From Cheilinus undulatus (taxonomy: Eukaryota > Chordata > Actinopteri > Labriformes > Labridae), in contig NC_054867.1 of NCBI RefSeq assembly GCF_018320785.1, forward strand, positions 18,081,355 to 18,145,354: a stretch of 64,000 bases of DNA. The letters run 5' to 3'. Shown here piece by piece: positions 42,143 to 64,000 of this stretch. Made by a program: the position numbers and the translations under genes. Each line of letters opens with the position of its first letter. Within the stretch, counting starts at the first letter, position 1. The notes under the pieces were generated by a model. The model was not told the origin of the DNA and ran no database searches. It was given only the letters and a program-made list of their open reading frames with translations.

Positions 42143-43149
42143 GGTTAGAGCATCTGTTTCCCACTTACTAATACATATCGATACAACACTTACAAGAACT
42201 GTTTTAAGAAAACTGATGAAGAAAATGTTGAGTTTCTGCCACCTCTGTCTAGCTTTGGCTTTCTGCAGCACTTCACTTTGTATAACAGCATGACGCAGTC
42301 TTGTTTGAGCAGACAGGAAGAAACTGCAACTTCCCCTGTTTCATACACAGTAAGCGGTCTGTATGGACCACAGCTAGCGGCAGTCTGCTGGAGTCTCTCT
42401 GTACCACACCAGACTCCGAGAGAACCTGAAAGAGAAAGCACTGACTGTGCACACACCCACATAAACACACTTGCAGATACCTAAAGGTCCAAACTACATC
42501 CTCTTTACAAGCACTTATTGAATCACATTCTCATCAGCACTTACAAGGAGATCAAGTATTTTTGAACAAGACATGCTGGACCTCTGAGATCCCTGGGTAG
42601 GAAATGCAATCTGACTAAATCACACAGCTTAAGAAGGAAGTAAAGTAAAAGTCACCTTTCAATAAACAAAACTGGTAGAAAAATTATTTCTCCAAACATG
42701 CTTTTAATAGCATCTATAGATCATAGTAAGTACTGGAAAGAGACGAAATCTTCTAGTTTATATATCCATACCTTGGTATAAACTTAACCTCCAAACACAT
42801 ACATCTGCTCCACTTGACTGTTTATGCTATATGATCAACCTTTAATCCATCAGCTTCAAAGGTTAATTTTAACCAATGTAGAAAACCCTGCCTACTCACT
42901 TCCTTGTTGTGCTTTTGGGCCACATGGTTTTGGTTTCACAGTGTCCAACTGTATCATAAAAATCTCAATGAATCCTGACTCTACCCAGATACAACCAAGA
43001 AGTTGAAAGTTAATTTTGGTGCTCCATTCATTTAAAAATATACTTAAAAGTGCAGCTACAGTACCTTTTTTGAGTAATTTTTTCTACCTTACTTTACATA
43101 ATCTGCTGTTGTTGCTTTTGAAGTTTTCAAAGCAACTTTTGCTTCAGAC

Positions 43150-43653
43150 CAGTGGTTCTCAACTTGTAAGTCAGGGTCCAAAAGAGGGTCACAAAGCTCT
43201 TTCCAGTGTGTCAAGAAAAAAAATGTGTAAAAAATCTACAGAATCTCTAGGTGGATATACAGTACACTCAGTCATGTATCTTTCAGGGTTTTCTATGATA
43301 ATGAGTACATTTCAGTATTTGTCTCAGGGTCTCTCCTTATTTATCTCCTATTCTTTGGATAACACAGCTTATGTTCCCAGGATAATGAGGAAAGTCTTCA
43401 AGGAAATAACAAATTCCCAGGCTGTCTCTGGAAAACAGAGTAAAACAAGATGATTGCATGCACATCCTTCTGTAATGATGTGCATTTTTCCTGTTTGTTT
43501 TTTCACTGTCTCTTTGTTCAATATGAGCTTTCCCCCATTGAGTTTTTTTCATTGAATTAATATGAATTATTGAATATTTTCAAAAACTAGAGTAGCAGTA
43601 TCTCTCAATGAGGTGATAGTGTGTCCTGATGCCCGACCAGCTGAGAACCACAG
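43150..43653. mobile_element. non-autonomous hAT-like element, diverged
   Basis: A 504 bp segment starting CAGTGGTTCTCAACTTG and ending CAGCTGAGAACCACAG, an imperfect inverted pair of the hAT type. The flanking octamers CTTCAGAC and CTTTAGGC agree at 6 of 8 positions, consistent with an old target duplication. No transposase is visible. It lies in the sfmbt1 5' intron. Confidence 0.6.
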
Positions 43654-45987
43654 CTTTAGGCAGCAGAGGTTTCAGTGAAAACTACTGACAGTGACACCTG
43701 TAGATGATCAGTTTTTAAAAAAATACAAAGATTATGTGAAACAAAGGCTACGATCATCATCAAACACAAGGTCCATACATCTTTTCCAGTCAAATTGATG
43801 TATCCAAGCACTTTCAAGGTGTATTCTAAAGATTTTCCGGTACCTTGCAACTGATAAAGATTCTGTTTTTTTTTTTTTTTTTTTTAATTAAACTAGAGCT
43901 GAAGAAGTTTGAATAAAAACATTGAGTTGTAATTATGTGAACTCATGTTTCTAATTCAAAATGAATTGTTGTATTGAATGGAGTGATAATTTTTACATCA
44001 TTCTCATTTTCATTAAGAAAAAAATACAAAAATTAGGAAAATATGATTTTTTTCTAAACTTTGTTTTTCTTTAAGACACTTGAATGATTGCATAAAGTGT
44101 GAAGCATAACATCTCTCCTGCAAAAACAGTTTTAAACTAACTAACTACAAGAAATAGTGCACCTTCTGCAATTTGAAAATTGCAGCCAGCCATATTGTGA
44201 TTTAATCTTAATTTGGATTAATTGCCCAGCCCTAATCTCGACTGTACTCTTTGCTATAGCTATTATTTAAAAAGACTGTGCCTTAGTTCATTTGGGATGC
44301 ATAATGTTGCCTGATTAGATGCCATGAAGAGGCAAACAATATTCAATTTCAAACACCTTTTCAATCAATTTAAATTCAAGCATTTCAAGCACCTGTATAA
44401 ACCCTGTTAACATTTAAATGTGATAGGTCAGCCCCATAAGTAGGCTACCACAAATGCATGTTGAAACAAAAATATTACAAACTGACATGGGAGAGCCCAA
44501 CAACATTAGGCGTGTTTGTCCACAAAAACTTTAAGACTTTTTATCCCTGGAGGGCTTGGAAACTTATGACCAAAAAACAATCCAGGTCCAGGTCCATGGA
44601 AGATGGTTTGAAAAAATCTAAAAGGCCTGTAATCCATAGGGCTAGAAATATTCAAATACACCAGCACATAATGGCTTGCGCCTTCTTCACTTTTTTGGTG
44701 TACTTTTTATGTTTCCAGCCCCATCAATTAAAGGCCTTTTACATTTTTCAAACCATCTTGAGTACCTGGACATGGATTATCTTTGCCAATGTTTTTTGTT
44801 CATAAGGTTCCCAACAGCTTTACGAATCTGTCCCATCCATGAGCACCAGTGGTTACAGGGCTTTCCAGTTTGTACCGCTTTTCCACTATTTTTTCCTTCT
44901 GAAAGAGTTGAAATGACCCTACAAGGTCCAAAGGTGAAGTGGACATAGGTACACTCTATGCGTCTCTTGACTGTAGGAATGACTGTACAGTCCAGTCCAG
45001 ATTCCTGTCATTTTTCTAAAGTAAATAGTGCAATGCCAACAATGTTTAAGGTGAATGCTCAATGAATGTTCATCCACGAGCTCTGTCAGCCTGGCATTTT
45101 ATTGGCTTGTTGACCTACTGTGACTCCATATACAGGAAAAAAAACATTAACTCTCTGAAACACAGAGAGGACAGCATCTTTTAGTTGCATTGCTGTTCGT
45201 TGCAATCACATAGCGGCACGTCAGCCGGAGCAGAGCTGCCAAAGGATCAACCGAGTTGCACAATAGGAAGTTCAGAGCCAGAGGAAAAATAGGCAGCAAT
45301 AAATCAACGTGCTGTATGACAACACGGGGAAAAACGTTAGGAGCGACATCTTGAAAACCTCAAATAAAGCGAATAACAGATATGAACTAGTGAGTTTATT
45401 CAGCTGTTTGGTGTAAGAAAGCTACTCTGAAACACGAAAGGACTGAGGTCGTGCAACCTTTATTATGTAATACTTTGACATTAGAATTAAGGGGAGTTCT
45501 CCTAGGGTAAATTTCTGGAATTTTCCATAGAAACCCTAAAGTGAAACTAGCTTAAGGTTGCACAGACTCATAGCAGCATTCAGAGACAGCGATGGGCCAT
45601 TAACGCAACGGCTTTGCAGAGAGAGACTACAGCGCCGACGGTCTAACTTTCACACACAGGAGAACATGGCAAAATACCGACTGAGAAAATAATTAAAATG
45701 CTGTCTAATAAATAAACACGCGGTTGTAAATGTATAACGACCGTGTGGGACCCGTTGAACACATGGTAAAATCGCCTGTGTCCGAGTCAAGTTACTGAAC
45801 GTCACGGCTTGAGCAATAAGAGCAGGCTGACGAGCAATAAGGGCGCTTACACTCGACCGAAGCCGACTCATCTTTTTGAGAGACGGGAAAAAAGACGAAT
45901 GCGCAACCACAATACAAAACAGCGTTAGGAAATCGTAACAAACAACACAAAGTATGTGAATATTTAGTCGCAAAATACGCCTCTTAC
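43150..45987. other. sfmbt1 5' intron, no gene
   Basis: Beyond the hAT element this stretch holds a T-run (43867-43885), a MITE terminus near 44180-44236 reading ATTGCCCAGCCCTAA and AT-rich unique sequence. The small open frames on both strands have no family resemblance and no splice context. Confidence 0.4.
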
Positions 45988-46180
45988 CGCTAAGTAGTTT
46001 TTCCAAGTCGGTTTTTAGATGCCGTTCCTCTCCGCCTGCTCCCTCGCAGCAATGGCAAGCTAACGTTAAAGAAAACCCGCAACCCCGGCTTAGCATTTCA
46101 AAATAAAACGTCCACATAACGCACAGTCACAACCGTTGTCCAAGCAACAAGCGGAGCATTTACGTTGAGGATTAAATCGC
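45988..46180 (-). other. candidate non-coding first exon of sfmbt1
   Basis: CpG-containing sequence ending at a good donor (AGCG followed by GTAAGAGG at 45987). It could splice to the acceptor before the sfmbt1 start-codon exon near 39552. Joined this way, stops precede the ATG, so the exon would be untranslated. The placement is inferred from splice and promoter context. Confidence 0.4.
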
Positions 46181-46320
46181 CAAACTTCCGGTTTTGCTCG
46201 CACAGCGTCTCGCTAGCTTGACGCCGTTCTCGTGCACGACCTCATTCCAATATGGCACAAACGGCCACTGCGCATGTTCTGCCGCCTATATGCCTCTGAG
46301 CCCGGCTACATCACACTGAC
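46180..46320 (-). promoter_or_regulatory. candidate sfmbt1 core promoter
   Basis: Contains ACTTCCGGTTTT (ETS-like), AATATGGC (YY1-like) and CTGCGCATG (NRF1-like) within about 110 bp, with many CpGs and no TATA box. This is typical of vertebrate housekeeping promoters. It could be bidirectional, but I found no gene on the plus strand to its right. Confidence 0.4.
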
Positions 46321-47970
46321 TTCCATCTTCACACACACAATAAAATATCACACTGCCAGAATCAAGCCCAAAATCTGATACGTGTTTAAAAAAGAAACGA
46401 AAACAATCCAGTATTTACTCTGTTACAGCATTTTATGTTACAGACACGAGGGTTTAACTAAACAGTCGTTTAAAGATGTTATCCCCAACGGAATCAACAC
46501 TTAGTTAAGGTTGAGCTGGAATTAATTGTACGTAAAATCGACCCACTTTCGATAAGTGGATTGTTTCTTGCTCCGAAAAAAAGCATTTCGTTCTCTAAGC
46601 AAGCAGAATTAAATTGTGTTATTGAAAATGACCCCAATATGCTTTGTTTTCTTCAATATATTATCTATTTGGTAAATATTATGAAGAATAATGCGCAATA
46701 AAACGGCGAGTAAGCGACTACTTTTAATAATAATAGTGCCTTTTGATGAATCCTGCCTTGTAGATACTTCTGCACAAAGATCTCAAGTCGTTTTTTTTTT
46801 TTTTTCTTCTTTTTTTGAGAAGAGGGCGGGAGAAACTGCTGGAAATACGCCTTGGCACAATGAATAAAATGATCAAAGTCCATATATGTGATCTAAAAAA
46901 AAAAGCTTTCCATATTTATTCGCCGTACATCTCGTTTCCCAGGCGTTTCTATGAACATTCAAGCCACAACTGTCGCCTGAAACAGGTTTTACTGCTCTCT
47001 TAATAGGCTTTCTGCCTATCATCCACAGAGCCGGAGTCCTTCGGTTGCCTATTGCAACAAAGAAAAAAAAAATGCGTTTTGCATGCGCCGAGGTGGAAAC
47101 ATTACAGTAAAGGTGCTCTTCAGAAAAGCGATCGGATCTTGCCTTAGCACTCGAAACAATTGGAGCGCCATGAATAAATCAAAAGGGGGGCAGACATCCA
47201 CTCCCAAATTCATTCAGGCATTTGTTTAAGTGAATTGGTGCGAGCTTCAAATGGAAGATTACAATAGAAATTGGACATTTTGGGATTATTGAATAAGTTA
47301 AAACAAATATTCATCTGTGTATGTCGTTATTTATCCATTTGGATCATGCTTTCTTAGCTGTTAACCGCGTATTGATTTTGTTGTTTTTAAAGGGTCTCCA
47401 ACTTTGATGTTGCATCGGTGTATTGTGCCGATTCTCATTAACTTGAAAAGATAAATTTCCCAACGCAGGTTTCTGTTTTATCACCGTATCTGTTCTTCTT
47501 CCACATCCTGCTGCAGGCAGAGGATTACTGCTGGGGACAGAGGACGAGGACAGGTCATAAACCGTGCGCACTGCAGGAATGTTTCTCCTCGCCTGCCGTC
47601 CACACATTATATGGGGGTTTGCTGTTAAAGCACCTGGCCATTAGATGGCGTTTGTCTCATGCTATCAAAATCCCTAAAGGTATTCTACTTTGAGTTCTGA
47701 TGCCTTGTTTTCTTAGCCTTCTGTCAAAGCTATGCCATGGTATCCAGTACTGGCATCATATAATGCAGTAAACAATCGCTCCATGTTTTCAACGAACCCT
47801 GACTGGTAGACTGCAGTACAACAGTAGGAATGCAGTGATTAGTAGCACAATTTCTACTGTATGCAAGTCTTTACAAAAGGATTTTCTAAGAGCCTTTGTA
47901 TAAGAAGCCTTGAGACGCACACGTGTTCAGCACATTTCAATTCAATTCATACTGAAGTCAAGTGACACGA
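46320..47970. other. intergenic gap between sfmbt1 and prkcd
   Basis: About 1.7 kb with T-runs (46791-46814) and AT-rich sequence. A CTCF-like motif lies at 47638-47651. Human RFT1 lies between these two genes, but no RFT1 exon is visible here. Confidence 0.45.
47638..47651 (+). promoter_or_regulatory. weak CTCF-like motif
   Basis: CCATTAGATGGCGT matches the consensus CCASYAGRKGGCRS at 12 of 14 positions. It is located in the gap between sfmbt1 and prkcd, a sensible boundary position, but this is a motif match only. Confidence 0.2.
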
Positions 47971-47974
47971 GCTG

Positions 47975-49134
47975 ACAAGGTTTACAACATATTTATTTAT
48001 AATCAAATGTAAAAGATGAGGAGAGTAAAAAAGTATACCAATACTTCACAGACAGCTCAGGATAAAGACATAAATTTGCCATATACAGATCTATTATTTT
48101 TATGTTAAAATTCCTACATTCAAGTTGTATAATACATAAAAGACCATATGCTTACAGTGAAATGCCCAGCTCTCCTATACAAAACAACACATCCTCCAAC
48201 ATACAGAGATGTTCAGCTTGAGTACTGCACTACTGCTGCAACTTAATAGTAAGTCTGATGATAGCCAAGACAAAAATTATGCATGGGTTGATTCTTTGCA
48301 TTATGTTTCAGTTGGATGTCCAGCAAGAGGTTTGACAGAAACGGCACCTAAGGGAGTAGAAAACTGCCACTTAGACTCTGTGCAGAACATAAAAATTAGT
48401 CTTTTGAGAGTACGTGAGGTGCTCTTTATGCACCTCAAATTTCTAAAGACAGGGCACAGGAAACAATTCAGCTCTGTATTATCATGATGCCAATTCCATG
48501 GGATTTAAATGTCCCCTGTTCTTACAGTAGAATTCTTTCTTTGATGCTTTTATCTGTCAGTCAGAGGGATCAGCAGAGGATTTATTCAAAACTGACTACA
48601 GTAGCACCATATACATCTTAAAGGATACCTATACATTTGTGTTTGATAACACACAGGTTGAGCATAATAGAAGGCATAGGATTGGCAGGGCAAACAGGGA
48701 AGAGTACAAATGTACTGCTGAACTCTAGTGTGTGCAATGTCTAGTTTATATACTTGTATAACTTAAAAAGAATGGCATATATGTCCCTGTGAATTCAATT
48801 TCTAGATACAGTACATTAGATTATTCATATGGGTTTAAAAAGTGATCACAAGCAGTATTGACAAAAACAAGAAATCACTGAGCCCCCGCAGCATCGATTA
48901 AAGTAGATGTCCCTCAATTTCCTGCAGTTTTATAATCTTTAATACACCTACTGTATACAGTGTGACAGCTGGGACAGAATTATTGCTTTAGACATCAGCA
49001 AACACTGGTTTTATATTATATTATCCTCCCGTACAGTCAAGTCCAAATCTTTTCATCCAGTTGACCCTAAGTAGACAAAGTTTTTAGGCCTAGAGCCTAT
49101 TTTAACAATATTGCCAGGGGAGCCATTTTGCTTT
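47975..49134 (-). other. probable prkcd 3' UTR with poly(A) signal
   Basis: Non-coding AT-rich sequence downstream of the prkcd stop, with AATAAA on the minus strand at 47992-47997. That gives about 1.15 kb of 3' UTR. The small open frame on the plus strand (48209-48487) has no family resemblance. Confidence 0.5.
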
Positions 49135-58944
<9,810 letters not shown>

Positions 58945-61900
58945 GGTGACCGCTCATATAAGCCACCTGGAAAAGGACACAGACTCCCTGTTAGAACATC
59001 ACACAGGTGAACACACAAACACTCATCTTATACTTTCATACTCATGGCCTACACTTAAAACAAGAAGGAAGAGAATAAGCCACAACTTTGGAAACTGGCA
59101 GTAAGAAATAAGGAGGACAAAGAAGGGTGGTCATCTCAAACTGTGCATATGAGATAGAGAAAAGAAAAATTAATAGGATCATATCTCAAAAAGCAGAGAA
59201 TACAAGTCTTATTTGAAAAGAAAAGCATTTGTGTCTTGTTGCAAGTTGAATGCCTACATTTTGGTTATTTAAATTGTGCATTTAAGCCACAGTAGAATAC
59301 TCCTGTTGCCATGTCTCTACTTGGTTAGCTGTATATTTAGCTATGTTATCGTTTAAGAAAAATTGGGGCCCTATACAGTGCATATTGTTTGTAACAAGCA
59401 CCGGTCTTGTTGACTTGTGTGTAGGCAAATGTGGGAGCAGATAAACACTCTCAATTTGCAGATTTGTTTGGTCAGGTATAAGTGTTTCCCTTTGTTGTAA
59501 GTATTTTCTGGAGTCAGATGGTAAACCAGTGCTCAGCAAAGGTGTCATGCCACATTCTGCCACATTCACAAACTGCCTGAAGGCTGTTTCTAACTCTGCA
59601 CTATTGGATCTATTTTAAAGAGATGCATTATGCCATTTGTAAAGGGGTTCTCATTCTAAGAGTTTATTCAAGCTTACAAACCAAGGTTTAAAACTGAAAC
59701 AGAAAACACAGTATGAAAAGTGTTCTTCCTCTTGCTTCATTGAAACTGTGTTGCTCCACTCACAGATTTGTAACTTTTTGTGCTCGGACACTTCCTCTTT
59801 CAGTGTTACTTGTAGTGGGAAACAAGACTTTTCACCAGCTGCCTTAGTTCCACATGTTCTAACTCAGCAGTGTAGTGTGGTGGAGTCTTGGTATAAAGTG
59901 ATTTAACTGTGGAAGTAACACATGAAATTTTGTGATAAGCAAGAAAAGCATGTGACTTGAAAAAACATTCAGCACAATAGTTACAAAACAGAAGGCGCCC
60001 TGAGGTGTCAAGAGATCAAACGCCTGTTTATTTCAGCTATGGGACACAGTGTTCACAAAATGGTTTTTTTTCTTTTTTACTAAACTTCAGCAGCTGAACC
60101 CTTCAAGGGGACCTTGTCCAAACCGAATACAAAAGATGAAGCTTTCTTTACTTACATAGCTACCAGTCGGGCCTCGTGTCCTTTAAAAAGAAACATGCTC
60201 TCATGTTATCAAGGCTGTTGAATTTCCTCGGTACAGGACTTTTTGTGAGCTTTTAAGTTCCTCAACTTGGTCACGACTCTTCATTACACAAGGAGCAAAT
60301 CATGTTTGATTCAAAGAAAGACTTTGTCTCTATTTGCCACTGTTTTGTTGTGCTGATGGGACTGTACAAAAGTAGGAGAATAACTGTGTTTACATCATAT
60401 AGTTCTTTTGTCACATGTCCATGGCATGGGATATGCATCATATCCATCTGGGAAACAATCCACAGATGGTCTTCAAAAAAATTGTGGGTGATTGGATGAA
60501 CATTGTGTCTGTCAAATTCACTATAGGCCAATCAAAGAAACAAGCCATATGATGTAGTCATGTGTCACCCCAGGGAGTAAACTACTTAATGGTCACATAT
60601 TGTACCCTTTAAGACATGTTAATATTGGTCTCAGAGGTCCCCAAAAAATGTCCTCCTTTAAGGACTGAAATTTTGGGACTGTCACTGAACTTTATTTCAA
60701 TATTGGCATCGATATCCAATTTGGCCAAAATTAATTTGTAAATATCTGCATATCAGATATTGGCAAAAATCCAGTATTGTGCATCCCTAGTATGCGTCAC
60801 AGACCTGCATAAACCCTGCTTTATGCTGCTGATTACAACAAACACTGAAAAATTTACCACATGACAAAATCTATGGATAAAATGAGTATAACCAACATGT
60901 GGAACAGTAATCTTTTATCGGAATTATTCTTTCAAATAACTGTGGGAAGTTGAGACAACCATTGCACTCTTAAAGCCCTTAAACGAACTCTCTTCTCCAT
61001 GCTGGTGCTCGGATTGAACTTCAACAGATCATCTTGACCATGTCTACAAGTCTAAATAATTAATTGTCCATATGAGATTCTCTCATAAGATATTTGCATT
61101 AATGAGCAGTTAAACAAGTACTCCAAAAGTAGAATTCAGTGAGTGTATATTGGATAATCTGCATTTCAAGTGGTCCTCCTTGACTGTGTCGTACTTGGAT
61201 AAAATTGACACATTTTCTGTTTTGCTGCTGTTTTCACTGACCCTATGAGCTCCGTCAGGGATCTGAAGGCTAAACAAGCAACTGTGTCTGAGGGAGGCCC
61301 AGAAGGTCGAGAAACTATCAGAGCTCTCATGACACAGCCCACGCATGCACTCACAAACACAAGCAGCATAAATCAAAGTAATGGAGTTTAACAAAAGCGA
61401 AATGCACACATACAAAGGCACTCTTTAAGAGTCTGTTTCCAAATTTCTCTACACTGTACACACGCACTTTTTATATGTACACATGCACCAGCCGAAATAC
61501 ATAGAAAAGAGAGCCTTGTTTCCCCAGAGGAAGTGGAAAAAATGAGCACATGCAATTGGGGAAGGGGTGGGTAGAGGAACAGAGCAAGATGGAGGGGAAA
61601 AAACCCACTGGAGGGCAGGCCGGCGGCTATGAGGAGGAATCAGACTTAATGACAGAAACAGATTTGACAAGAAATGATAGAGGCATAGTGAGTTTGACTT
61701 GTGCATGAACATGTGGCTTAAGGATGATTTAAGTTTCTCTTAAATGACAAAGATTAACATGTAGCTTCCGTCCTGACTGTAGGGACTTCCAAGCAGTAAA
61801 GCTGTGGTACCGGCTTGTGACATAAGAGTTTATTTTAAATAACTCTAAAGAATTTATTAATTGACTTCTGACTGAAAGAAGGCAGACTATGTGGAAACAC

Positions 61901-63240
61901 CTACAAAAATTAGATGCACGTTACTGGAGCGTGCCATGAATACCACTTGCATTGACATAAAAACAGAGTATTATACAAGAAAAACATAACCTTTCGTTTA
62001 TAATGACAACAATCTTCCATTACTTGCATTAAGATGATGCCTGACTGTCTGAAACTGATAAGCTGTCATCAAAGTCATGCACTCATCAATGCAGCACCAG
62101 CCAGTCAAAGGTTTGGTATGCTGTGAAGATGTCATTTAGCGTAACAAGTAATCCAACAGGTCGAGCAGGTTTGGGGACCTTCTGTTTGTCAGCCTTTTAT
62201 CTGCAGGTCTGAACAAAGACAGGTGCAATTACAGAGAGAGCAGGAACAACAGAGTTTCCTTCACATCATACATAAGAGCCATGTGCTGTTTTATATTGGG
62301 ATACCACTGTCCCATCATGAAGAGTTTTAGTGGAAACTTCACAACTAATTTAAGACATTACTGGGGTATAATTCTTATTTGACACATTTGATCAGCTATA
62401 GACAAGGCCACTATTTTGTAACATAATTATAAAGGATGTTTTATTCAAATCAACTAGAGCTTAAAACCAAGCAATGTAAGAAATTTCAGTATTATTTTGA
62501 AAAAATTTAAATACAATCCCATAAGATGATTATTTGACATTGATGATAATATTTTTTACTTTTGAGAATGAAGACAGCAAAATGATCTTGATTGTGCAGA
62601 ATTCTTTCCCACCTTCAGTTCATCAAAACATGCGTTTTATTTGCTAGGCTAAAGGGAAAATATCCTCCAAAAAGTTACTTGAGTTTACCTGCATTGCTGG
62701 CCTGTTGAGGCATTTCTGATAACCACTTCAGACAGTCCCGTGTAAGCTATGTCTATTGTTATTTGTCAAATAATATTCCCTGTGACTCTTCCAAAAAACA
62801 CACTAGATCTCCTATATCTTCAATTTGTTATGAATGCAAACACCTTAAAATTAATCTAATGCTTTGCGCACGGTCACGTAGTACAACATGCACGTTCTTT
62901 TTCTCTATATCAAAAGCGGCTGCTGAGTGAGCACTCCTGTGAGTGTAGGACGGGCTTTTTAAGAGTGAAATCCTCATATCCACTGAGGCAGTGAGGCTCA
63001 ACATGCTAACAGGACAGACACTTCATGTCCATATATCCGTGGTGAATCTAATATGTTTAGCTTTAATGAGGAGCTTCTCTACGTGACTGGAAACAAAGTT
63101 TTGTAGTTCAGGTAAGGCTATAAACGCCAGCTAGGTATATCGTAGCAGGGCTTTAAATGCATCATTAGCCCGTTGAAGCCCGTTTCTTCTACCACGCTGA
63201 AAGGCTGATTATCAAGAGCTATAAATTCAATGATTTTCCT
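58945..63240. other. prkcd 5' intron and upstream region, no coding gene
   Basis: An acceptor (CCTTTTCCAG) precedes the start-codon exon at about 58968, so at least one untranslated exon lies upstream. The interval contains MITE-like sequence at 60690-60790 and AT-rich unique DNA. The small open frames have no family similarity. Confidence 0.45.
60690..60790 (-). repeat. MITE terminus, TAGGGATGC type
   Basis: The minus strand begins CTAGGGATGCACAATACTGG and continues with TTTTGCCAATATCTGATATG. This opening is characteristic of a common fish DNA-transposon-derived repeat. Its other end is not clear. Confidence 0.55.
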
Positions 63241-63254
63241 GTTCAGCTCCTTAC

Positions 63255-63330
63255 CTTTGGATAGTCGCTGCTGTATTCTTTAGCTTTGTCGAATGACTTA
63301 AGTAGAGGCTGTTGAGGAGTTGTCCCTGGC
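63255..63330 (-). other. candidate prkcd untranslated exon 1
   Basis: The sequence AATACAGCAGCGACTATCC ends at a donor-like CCAAAG followed by GTAAGGAG at 63254. It could splice to the acceptor at about 58968. There is no CpG cluster or strong promoter motif, so this is only a guess from the donor site. Confidence 0.25.
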
Positions 63331-63589
63331 ACGAAGTTTTGTCATTCTTTATCTTAAGAAAGTCCTTATAGTCATCAGGGTGATGGTTTTTTAGATGCAA
63401 AATTAGAGTGGTGGTGTTAAAGGCATGTTGCTGTCATGCTCCTCCACGTATCACATGTACTTTACATGCGTTGCAAACAGCTACTTTGCTGTCTTGTTCC
63501 CACACCTCAAACTTCACACACACACAGCAGACATGTTGTGTTTGTTGTTGACGCACGTCTGGCGTCATCATGAGCACCTAATTATGATG

Positions 63590-63709
63590 TCACATTATCG
63601 GCCGTACAGATCGTACAGATATATTTTGTTATCAGCCTATATGATAATTAACGTTTTAAGCTATAATCAGCCTATAACGATATACCGCCGATAATATCGT
63701 GCATCCCTA
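63590..63709 (-). repeat. MITE terminus, TAGGGATGC type
   Basis: The minus strand begins ATAGGGATGCACGATATTAT followed by repeated CGGTATATCG and CTGATTATAGC phrases. This is the same terminal type as at 60690. The fragment lies at the edge of the window's last gene-free region. Confidence 0.55.
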
Positions 63710-64000
63710 TCTGATATTTAGTAAATACCCAGCCCAGCTTTTGCATACTGCACACTTACAAAGACCAAAACAAAGCCCAAAGTACACTAAATATGGGCAA
63801 CGAGTAATTTTCACAGATGACATTTTGACACATCATAGCAGGAAACAAACATACATTCCAGAAATGAATGTCATCAAATCTCCCTACAAGTTTTTCCAGT
63901 GAGCTCAGATTGAAACGTCTCACTCAAAGGGAAAGCAGACAATCTTGTTCTCAACTGCACCTCTGCTTTATGGAAATAAAAGCTGAACATGTGGTTTGAA

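Noticed and set aside
45650..46117. 155-codon minus-strand open frame
   Set aside because: It reads straight through a good GTAAGA donor at 45987 into intron-like sequence and resembles no family. The region fits an untranslated first exon better.

Overview
The window is vertebrate nuclear DNA, almost certainly from a teleost fish. The genes are split into many short exons with GT-AG introns. The intergenic and intronic DNA is AT-rich and carries fish-type SINEs, hAT and Tc1-like non-autonomous transposons. The gene order matches the human 3p21.1 neighbourhood. All three protein genes lie on the minus strand, so they read right to left: prkcd (49.1-58.9 kb coding), sfmbt1 (24.4-39.5 kb coding) and stimate/tmem110 (3.8-21.7 kb coding).

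I rebuilt each coding sequence exon by exon from splice sites and family similarity, and all three close in frame. They are stimate (8 exons, 942 nt, 313 aa), sfmbt1 (20 coding exons, 2607 nt, 868 aa) and prkcd (16 coding exons, 2058 nt, 685 aa). Each start ATG has an in-frame stop a few codons upstream. Leading non-coding exons exist for sfmbt1 and prkcd but are only tentatively placed, near 46.0 kb and 63.3 kb.

RNA genes: three identical intact tRNA-Glu(CTC) genes on the plus strand (1927, 12150, 57065), two decayed tRNA-Glu copies (7806, 11720) and one tRNA-Arg(ACG) on the minus strand (5059-5131). The 11.72 kb pseudogene and the 12.15 kb gene are the two halves of a roughly 430 bp tandem duplication.

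Region by region: 1-2.0 kb is intergenic and ends in a tRNA-Glu. 2.1-3.8 kb is the probable stimate 3' UTR. 3.8-22.5 kb is stimate with large repeat-filled introns. 22.5-24.4 kb is the sfmbt1 3' UTR abutting the stimate promoter. 24.4-46.2 kb is sfmbt1, including a 5' non-coding portion loaded with transposons (37.5, 40.9 and 43.2 kb). 46.3-48 kb is a short intergenic gap. 48-49.1 kb is the prkcd 3' UTR. 49.1-63.3 kb is prkcd with its long 5' intron.

Functionally the neighbours are unrelated: an ER membrane regulator of store-operated calcium entry, a nuclear MBT-domain Polycomb-type corepressor and a diacylglycerol-activated kinase. Their proximity is ancestral synteny, not an operon. I see no new multi-gene system. 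The most informative unusual items are the mobile elements with legible target-site duplications, the duplicated tRNA module, and a few differences in the PKC-delta and SFMBT1 proteins.
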